Shown: piece after piece, positions 55,656 to 64,000 of the stretch
Position numbering within the stretch: the stretch's first letter is position 1
Layout of the letters: each line of letters begins with the position of its first letter
Assembly (NCBI RefSeq): GCF_000003815.2
Contig: NC_049980.1
Span: 745,258-809,257, forward strand
DNA: 64,000 bases
Direction of reading: 5' to 3'
From: Branchiostoma floridae
Taxonomy: Eukaryota > Chordata > Leptocardii > Amphioxiformes > Branchiostomatidae
Program-made: the position numbers and the translations under genes
Notes under the pieces: generated by a model
What the model was told of the DNA's origin: nothing
Seen by the model: only the letters and a program-made list of their open reading frames with translations
Database searches by the model: none

Positions 55656-58079
55656 TTCACGGAGTGACTTGGCGATTAATAAAAGGGTTTTCAAGGATTG
55701 TTATGTGTCACTATAAAATCAACCGTTTTACTTTTCAAGTTGTCAACTGCGCAATCCAACTGTGACGTCTGCGAAATAGTACAGGAAGTACTGCTTGTTA
55801 CGACAATAGGCGTATGACACTTCGGTACAACTTGGCCCGCACTTCTCACGGCTTCTTAGGTTTCACTTGACCTAGAAATGACCTTGCTTTCCACAGGCAA
55901 GGCAAAAATTAGAGTTGCCAACTGGGGAAAAAGGGAAACGTCACGTTTGGCTTCTCCGCCTGTTCAACATGAAATATATGTCTAGGCGGAAAGTCTACTT
56001 GCCAGGAAGTTAACAACAGCATACTGACGCCCTAAAAAGTTTTTGCTTGTACTACAAGGAGGAATTTTTTTCTTCGAATGAACGAATGAATGAAAGGATG
56101 GTTTATTTCCTTAATACATCGCAGCCGGGGAGGCTGAATTACGTATAATCTACAGGCTTAGCATGTATATTAGTAATCTTCATTCGACAAGAAGGTTATG
56201 TTTAAGGGTACATTTATATTTGTATTGATCGCCTCTATTGGCAACTAGTAGTTAAGGCCCATTCACGACGTTTTGTCAAATGCTGTCTTCACTTTTTGGT
56301 CTCATTGATGAGTTTTGCTTCCCATAGCCTTCTATGTTATAATACGTGTTTTACATGGGCGCATTCATAATGAACCTACTTGAAAAATATCGGTATTATT
56401 CATTCTTTGTTGAGCTCAGTTTCTCGTCATCATGTAAAAACATTCCCAAAAGTCTCCATGCATACAGTCTTTTTCTAGGACGATTACAAAATGCAGTTAG
56501 CCAAGCTTCGCAACAGGCACTTTTTAGCTGCCACCAGTCAACCGCACCTCTCAGAAACAAGGACTGTGTACCTCCGACCTAGCGCGCGGCTGCCAAACTT
56601 TACCTGCTAATTTCTTCAGTTAGATACAAACTTTCACCAATTTAACTTTTGGGATCAGTTCCTCTGGACAAAAAGGAATTTCTCACCGCTAAAAACATGC
56701 ATCCATACAGTCCTTTAGTTATTGGCTCGGATCTCGGAGTAATACATCAATGAGACCTTTTCAGTAAAAAAATATTGTTGTCATTTCAGGTTAGCGAATG
56801 TCTTTCGCAAAACAGTCGCCAATAGGCGCCAACCAGTGAAATAACAGCTAAACAACCTTACACCCACAGTCCCAAATTCCTTCATTTCAAACACAATTTC
56901 AACGGGGCCCGGTCAATATTATCACTGTCCGCGCTTCCAAGCAGAGGTTAACCCACCAGGTTATCAGGATGACTAGTATAAGCCTAGAATAACACAGAAG
57001 ACCAACTGTATCCTATTGATGTACCGACCCCGTGTTATTCTTCCCCTTACAGTACAAACCTTAGACTACCAAAGGCTCGGGGGTCCTGGACAGATCATAG
57101 CCTTAACCTTGAGATTTCTTAAGTCTTCAGTAACACAATTCTAACGGCATCAAGTCATTGTTATTGGTGTAAGCACGTCCAAGGATATAGGGATACCCGG
57201 CTGAATCTAAGATATACACCTGAGATAGGATAAATACAACTTAAACCGGAAGGGACGACTTCGCCTTAAGTTTGAACTCCCCAGTACATGGTATGGGACC
57301 CTGCTCTGCGATAAAAAGGACAATAACAGTTTCCATTGTGTATTCTTACCATAAGAGCTATTACATTTATTTTGCACGTGTAGTCTTTTATTCAGTGAAA
57401 AACATATGAGAAACATTTGCATACAATCTGGCCTTACAAGTCAGTGACTCTGACATGTTCAACTTTTTTTAGTTAGATGTTTTGTACTGAATTGTTATGC
57501 CAGTTCATTCTAGTAACGCTGAAGAAGAGTAACGTCCGGAAGTTAATCTTTGAATGGTATCCAGTTGTAGAGATCGAATTGTCTGTAAACATTGTTAGCC
57601 TGTGAGTCTAACCTTCATAAACGTACACCAGATACGACGTTTATGAAGGCACCCACTCCACTGTTATCCTTCTCTTGGCGGTTTTAATCCCGGAAACCTA
57701 TAAAAGCAAATACTGACCCTACGGGAGCGACCTTCGGTCTTCCCAGGACCATGCTCCCTTAAGGACCTTGATCCTGCCAAGGATTTACTTAAAGGGTTTG
57801 GCGGTCTCAAGGTGCGAGGGCACTGAAAATAGGTCTTGTGTCTAGTGCATAGAAGTGGTGGGTAAAAAGATGTGAAACTAATGTTTTAGTTTGGTTGCTG
57901 TAATGTGTATTGTTTGTATTTGATGTATCATTGTAAATTTTAGCTTCAAGTGTCAAGAAGGCTATTTTTTCGGTAGTTTGTAACAGAGTAATTGCGACAA
58001 AAGTACGCATATTCCTGAAATTGTATCACCCTTATCCCTGGCCAGTTTATTTTCGAGATTAACTTCCTTATCCTGAATA
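55656..58079. other. Unannotated, with a LINE 3' tail at 56085-56165 (minus)
   Basis: At 56085-56165 the minus strand ends GGAAATAAACCATCC with a preceding CCTCCCCGGCTGCGATG stretch, a LINE-type tail. The rest is featureless. Confidence 0.4.
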
Positions 58080-58290
58080 AACCTAGACGAGAGGGGATAC
58101 AAACTTAGCAATGTTTGGGATTGTCCTCTCGCCACAAAAGCGCCACCTACACCAGGTACATAAATATAGCGACGAGAAGCAGAACTCCAGTTAAAAGCTC
58201 TGAGATGTCTGATACCCATCGAAACGTCAGCAGGTGGGTTACGCCGAACGGCGGTTATACCGGCAATATAGATACAGATACAGATGCAGG
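58080..58290 (+). mobile_element. Dispersed repeat (second copy of the 47190 type)
   Basis: 'Gatacccatcgaaacgtcag' precedes 'ggttacgccgaacggcggtt' and 'ataccggcaatatagatac', shared with 47190-47260. Confidence 0.5.
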
Positions 58291-58489
58291 TTAGATTAAT
58301 TGGTTGTGTAAAAGAAAACTCCAGTGTCCCATAATGTACCATCGAAATAAAATATTTTCGGAACATGATTTATTAGTATCTTTGTTTGGACTCAACTGAT
58401 CATAGTTCACTACTTTTAACACTACAAAACATAGGGGACTATACAGGTCCTATTGTTGAAATGTAGCGAACACCATCTTTTGTTTATCT

Positions 58490-58589
58490 NNNNNNNNNNN
58501 NNNNNNNNNNNNNNNNNNNNNNNNNNNNNNNNNNNNNNNNNNNNNNNNNNNNNNNNNNNNNNNNNNNNNNNNNNNNNNNNNNNNNNNNN
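58490..58589. other. 100-N assembly gap
   Basis: Fixed-length run of N between unrecognised sequences. Confidence 0.99.
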
Positions 58590-58956
58590 AGAACCGTATC
58601 AACTCACTCTGGGGACGAGAGCGAGGGCCTAATCAAACGGACTCTGGTCACGAGGAACACGATCTACAGGCCAATAATGGCCAATTTGCGTGAAGAGTGC
58701 TGAAAGCCAACTTGACGCGGAGACCGACTCGCGTGTCTTCTGTCGGCGGGCCTAATGCGTGTCTGACCCCGAAGGGAACTCGAGAAAGGCCCGGGGAGTC
58801 TGGTGGGTCCGTCACGGGAGAGTCGTGTTTTTGCTGGCCCGGCTCGGGGCTAATACCAGATTAAGACGGCAGACTGCCAAGTTTATTTTTTCTAGACTAA
58901 AGGTGAAGAGTTCAGGGTACTATGTCCGTGCCAGGAAATTTTCTCCTACACAAACA

Positions 58957-59178
58957 GGTAACGCTAGTTCACCTTTATCCGCGGGTGACCTTTATTCATT
59001 GTCTTTGAAAACAGCACATTTTGGAGTATTAAAACTGTGGACTGTGGTTTCAAATTTCCAATATTTTTAACATTTTCTGATTTGAACCCACCGTCCGTCG
59101 ACTTCTTATCCCTAAATATGCTTTTTTTACAAACAACGGATATAGGTGCCCCTCGGATAAAGGTGAACCAGCGTTACC
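58957..59178. mobile_element. MITE family A, copy 4 (best preserved)
   Basis: GGTAACGCTAGTTCACCTTT (left) and AAAGGTGAACCAGCGTTACC (right) form TIRs of over 20 bp; the element is 222 bp. The inner pair ATCCGCGGGTGACCT / GGTGCCCCTCGGAT is also inverted. Confidence 0.85.
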
Positions 59179-59582
59179 TAGAACCCATGCGTCTGCCACT
59201 GAGTCCCTCAGGAACAGCGACCACCTGACAGCTGAACCACTAAAACCGGCAGAGGCCAGAGAAAATTCTTCTACCAAGTAATATCACTCTAGAACACCCT
59301 TTCTACTGCGTGTGTACTATAGGTACAACGTGCAGTTTGCCACGTACGACCAACAAAGTGGTACTGAGTTTGAGAAAACAGGTTGGGGCCAAAACCTACA
59401 CCACTTACTCTCTGGCAGAAAAGCTACCATACAAAGTTATAACAAAACCGGACGTTCCACTGAAGTACCGTGGAAAGCCGCTTGAGGGGTCAAAATCTAA
59501 CTGATAAGGGGTAAGAATTACGTACTAACCGTATATTAAGACAATGAATTATGGCCTTCTCGAGTTATGCTGTTCGTGAACA

Positions 59583-59657
59583 TTGCATACATACATACAT
59601 GCATATATACATTCTTACATACGTACATACATACATACATACATACATACATACATG
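59583..59657. repeat. (ACAT)n microsatellite
   Basis: An ACAT/ATGC tetranucleotide run following 'gagttatgctgttcgtgaac', an end like that of the CA-tailed dispersed repeats. Confidence 0.85.
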
Positions 59658-60212
59658 CATTGAATAGTACAAACGCTGATAGTCGAAGGTAATAAAGCGA
59701 TCAACCAACGGTCTTCACAAAATAATCGTAAACCATTACCCCCTGCCAAGTTGTCTAAGTGAAGGAAGACAGACGGCTGTGGACACTGTTTCCCCGAAGG
59801 AAGGACAACTCGGCAAAAAAAATGTTGACTAACGACAAACCTCCGTAAGCCAATATACAGTACATGTCCTTGATTGAGGACAGACGAAAGATGGGTTTTT
59901 GCCCGTATTGGTTGGATCTGACTTTCGGGCAGAACGTCAGGGCATAGGAGAACCGCCAAAGACAATAAACGTTTAAGTAAACTTTCGTGAATAGTTTCCA
60001 AGAACCGTAACTTCTTTTTTTTATCACTGCTCGAAAATAGTTATAATTGTACATGTGACAACCATCGTTCTTCTATGAATATAATGCGTTGCGTTTGGGA
60101 CCGTACGTATGATAGTTCATTACGTACGGGATCGCACTGTTGTCAGCAAGACATATGGCGACACAATGTGGAACAGTATCAGTTATTAGAAGCTTTATTT
60201 CGTTGCTATTGC

Positions 60213-60318
60213 TCTGAGGAAGGTGACAGATGGTAACCGAAACGTCGGTTGGTATTCTGGCTGAAACGAACACACTCACACAGACACACAGACACACAGA
60301 CACACAGACAGACACACA

Positions 60319-60385
<67 letters not shown>
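60213..60385 (+). repeat. CTGA...GAAACGTC hairpin followed by a CA microsatellite
   Basis: 60213-60248 reads CTGAGGA, AGGTGACAGATGGTAACC, GAAACGTCGG. It is followed at 60270 by ACACAGACA copies and a pure (AC)n at about 60320-60383. Confidence 0.6.
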
Positions 60386-60388
<3 letters not shown>

Positions 60389-60659
60389 CAATACCTCCAT
60401 CTTTCATGCAGATAACTAGACCAAGGTACCTAACAGACACACGCAACACTGGTAGAAAGTCTTCGCTGATGATGCTGACAGATGAGTTATGTGTGTCCTC
60501 ACACAAATGACAAGTTTGTCTGCTGTCTGATGCCTGCTCACGGTGTTTAGCGTAAGCAAACGAACAAACATTTAGAATCTGACACGAGACTCTTTCAATA
60601 ACCCGCTTCCAGAACGAATGACCTAGTTTAATACATTTGCCTTCCTAAGTTGAAGGATA

Positions 60660-61150
60660 AAAGAAGAACTTTATTGCACGACAATTGTTCATGATGCAAT
60701 GTATGGCAACAACTATTACACAAGAGAGGTATAGGATAAAGCTTAACAACCTAGCTTAACTGATCAATAAGGGCTACCATAATTCTTTGATATAGTATTG
60801 CAATGGATAAGGCTATTCATTAGTTTCGGTAATCGTTCTATTAGCGAAGCAGTCCTTGATATATTTACTTTTTTTTGCATTATGAGGCGTCTGACATCTA
60901 AAGATATATATACAAATCTGTTTGTAGCATCGAGTTTCTTGAAATTTGTTTGATTCGAGTAATATGAATAATTCACTACGTAAACTAGCAATGAATTTAC
61001 TGTACATTTTTGACCAACTTGGCTTAAGTACAACAAAGGAATTTACAAACATTAACATGTTGTTACGACTAACGTAATTTAAAATCGTCCCTCTTATTGT
61101 TAATGTATGAGTGTAATGTTTTAGCCATAGTTTATCAAAAAGCAAGAGGA
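60660..61150 (-). mobile_element. LINE remnant, minus strand
   Basis: The tail (complement of CTTTATTGCACGACAATTGT) matches the 'acaattgttgtgcaataaag' tail at 46040-46060. A 110-codon minus ORF (60813-61145) precedes it but shows no RT motif. Confidence 0.5.
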
Positions 61151-61896
61151 TAACAATTTTTCAGTGCTACTTATATGTCTAAAGTGATAATTATAAAATC
61201 TACTTTGTAAAAAGTTACATATAGTATTTCTGTCAACATGATTTACGACGGAATGCACAGCATAACAGAACAAGCTAAGCATGCAAAAAATCTCTATCAC
61301 CACTCCGAATCGCATTACCCATGTTATTACTTCAGCGAACCATTTCACTGTGTTTACTTTGGACGGATAACAAGTTAGTTACTATGTACGTAAGTTAATA
61401 ATTTGGCCTTGTGCTTGACTTTACCATCACTGATGACAGCTCTGCTGTTATTGTTAGATAAAAGTGAAGTAAAACATCCACGGTGGCTGTCAGCACACGA
61501 TAACAACGACAAAACCTGCCAAAACTTTAGACGAGTACTTGGTGAAAACACTTCGTGTTTGTCTATCAGGGGACCGCACAGTATAGCCTCACTAAATCTC
61601 GCTTATAGCAGCCCGGGAGAGCCGAGTTTGTGTTACACAGACTGCGCATAGTACATTACAATACATAACAGTAATGCATGTATTCCTATGGGAAAGCGGA
61701 CTGTAGGGATAAATGTGTTACTACCTCAAGAATTGAAATTTCAAACCGTGTAAACTAACCACAGAGTGCAGGGCTGTTCTGTCAACTGTCATGAAACGCA
61801 TTAGTTTGTTCCCATTGTGACAAAACAGGTATCTGGCCATTATTTCACCATCTTATGGGAGTACAGAAAAACCTGAGATGGAACTGATTCAACAGG

Positions 61897-61924
61897 TACT
61901 ACTCTCCTCTCTCTCTTTTTCTTC

Positions 61925-61976
<52 letters not shown>

Positions 61977-62046
61977 TTGTGTGTTTGTGAGTGTGTCTCT
62001 GTGTGTGTTTGCCTGCGTGTGTGCGTGTGTGTGTGTCTGTCTGTCT
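61897..62046. repeat. (CT)n then (GT)n microsatellite
   Basis: A CT tract at 61897-61977 passes into GT/CTGT repeats. It is followed by 'gacttgaacacgataacg', the reverse of the 'cgtgttcaagacag' end at 63280, i.e. an element tail on the minus strand. Confidence 0.85.
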
Positions 62047-62339
62047 GTCTGACTTGAACACGATAACGATCATGATTGTCTTCGGATTTGGTATGCGGCT
62101 TTTGATAGTACTGCATCGGAACTTCTGGTTCTTATATCTTTTGTTTCGGACTAGCTGTGGTCAACGTTTGTGATTGGTAGATATCGTGTGAGATAGATTA
62201 GGCCAATCTGCAGAGTTGCGTTACCACTTGCGCCACGGGGACATTTACTACGCTTTTTCCAACACAGATACCGGTACTTCCATGGCTGTTGATCCAATGA
62301 TCTCATACTACTTGTCCCTCCGGTGCGAAACTTTCAGCG

Positions 62340-62560
62340 CAACATACTAGGTTCTCTTCAAACTCACATCGATTTACTGTTCAATTGCAGTCCTTCTACA
62401 GCAACACGTTCTTTCCCCGGACAGAAATACTATGGAACTCTCTCGACGACAACTGTTTCCCTCCATCTACAACTTATCAGCCTTCAAAACAAATGCCCAC
62501 CGCTATCTCCGTGTAAACCTCTTAGTTCATTGCCTTGAATTGGTCTTGTGACCTTGTTTT
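62340..62560 (+). mobile_element. LINE C-terminal remnant with frameshift
   Basis: One plus frame reads YSNTFFPRTEILWNSL, the FFPRT..WNSL signature near the end of several LINE ORF2 proteins. The expected continuation (LSAFKTNAHRYL) appears in another frame, so the copy is frameshifted. Confidence 0.7.
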
Positions 62561-63298
62561 GAACAATCTCGATTAGAAAAAAAAGATTCCAACAGCTAAG
62601 TCCATCAGTGTCGTCTGTCCTAGTATGCTGCGTTGTTGTTGGCCCCCGGCCCATCCCTTGTCTGTCGGTCGGTCGTGCCGAGCATCTGGTACCTGTCCGG
62701 GTACCGCGGCGACAGGCATGACTGTGGCGGGGAAACACGACACTTGAACCGTCAACAACACAACGTCCTCCTGGCGTCGTGTGGCGTAAAGGCAGGGTGT
62801 CCAGCTCAGAACCAAGTGACCTCGAGTTCGGGTGAAATCTACCATGGTCTAACTCAATGGATGTGTCTGTAGCTCACCGTGTCCTCTTAGTTGATAATGA
62901 TAATGATATCTGGTGTATTTTGCCAGCCAGTAGGTACCCAATGAGGCTGTTTAACGTGGTCGAGGCACCTCCTCGAGCACGGGACCCCCGTTTTACGTCC
63001 CTCCCTGAAGACGACTTCGTGTAAAACTTCGTGAGGCTACAGCAAGCCGGTCGTCCTTGGTTCGGGGACTCCCATGATCTCCCATCCAAGAACTGAAGCT
63101 CCTGGTTCCAATCAGTTTGTAACTGGGAGATCTCGGTTCAAATCCGGGATTCAAAGGGCATGTCGATTGGGACTGTATCAATCTTACGGAAGGGACGTAA
63201 TATGGGAGTCCCGTGTTCACTGCAGTACCATCAAATGTCGCATACAAAATCTGACACTCATCTATGCATTCTCGGGTTATCGTGTTCAAGACAGAAAG
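62561..63298 (+). other. Unrecognised stretch, possible SINE-like part at 63080-63298
   Basis: A GGTTCAAATCCGG word at 63134 resembles a tRNA B box but no tRNA fold is visible. The segment ends with 'ttatcgtgttcaagacag' leading into the CA array. Confidence 0.35.
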
Positions 63299-63527
<229 letters not shown>

Positions 63528-64000
63528 TAGACATACACAAATGGACGCTACCAAAACAGCCCTTGTGGCGAAGTTAAGCCTACAGTTTAAGAATAGTTGT
63601 CCGTCGCTTGAGTGTTATTTCGTACACCATTAAACCATGTGGTCCAAATTATCATGTCCCCACATGACATACCCCCATGTGTCATCCGTACATTTTTCCT
63701 GTAAACTTCTATCTCAGGGCTAATGAAGTACGACAGGGTAAAGCGTATTTTCCTGGAACCTGTCACTGGTATCATCCCACATGCAGCTTGAGTTGCACTG
63801 GTCATTTCAACACGGGGGTTTCAGGAACACATCACTTGTCAAACGATGAAGCTAACTAATAAGCGAGCAACCTGTTCACTGATTGATACGAACCACGTAT
63901 ACATAGCTAGTATGTGTACGCAAAGCGAGCTGAGATTGTTGATTGTTGGGGAAACGAGGATATTGTCTAATCTGAAGCGTTTTCGGATGACAGTCCAATG
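63528..64000. other. End of window, nothing recognised
   Basis: No exon, repeat or structured element could be supported. Confidence 0.4.

Overview
The window looks like nuclear DNA of an intron-rich invertebrate deuterostome, most likely a lancelet (Branchiostoma-like). That is an inference. It rests on two multi-exon animal genes with canonical GT-AG introns, a secreted leucine-rich-repeat (LRR) matrix protein with a podocan-like C-terminal block, dense short inverted-repeat transposons and LINE remnants, many CA/GT microsatellites, and two 100-N scaffold gaps (20592-20691 and 58490-58589). No prokaryotic features and no convincing tRNA or rRNA genes were seen.

Layout. 1-2600 is AT-rich repeat DNA ending in the 3' part of a LINE reading frame. 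3076-8788 (minus strand) holds six coding exons of a dynamin/mitofusin-type GTPase. Its G1, G3 and G4 motifs are intact and its 3' part was not found in the window. 8789-13396 is intergenic. 13397-35096 (minus strand) is one gene, complete in its coding part. Its ten coding exons were joined here by matching splice sites and phases. They encode a secreted protein of about 1,300 residues made of three successive LRR blocks. The first two are each capped by N- and C-terminal cysteine modules, with a Thr/Pro linker between them. The third is SLRP/podocan-like and ends in an acidic, Tyr-rich tail.

35097-64000 has no gene that I can model. It is a mosaic of short TIR transposons in several families with two to four copies each, LINE 3' ends, minisatellites, microsatellites, a C/G-homopolymer-rich inverted-repeat element, and an array repeating a signal-peptide-like mini-ORF.

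The most unusual pattern is in the LRR gene. Tandem duplications sit exactly on exon-intron junctions at three separate places: the exon 1 donor (148 bp x2), the exon 2 donor (78 bp, about four extra copies) and the exon 4 acceptor (156 bp x3). They create decoy splice sites, one of which defines a frame-preserving 54-nt optional exon. The repeated mini-ORF at 44868-45290 has a similar design. The two genes encode unrelated proteins, a cytoplasmic or membrane-remodelling GTPase and an extracellular matrix or receptor-type LRR protein, and nothing suggests that they work together.
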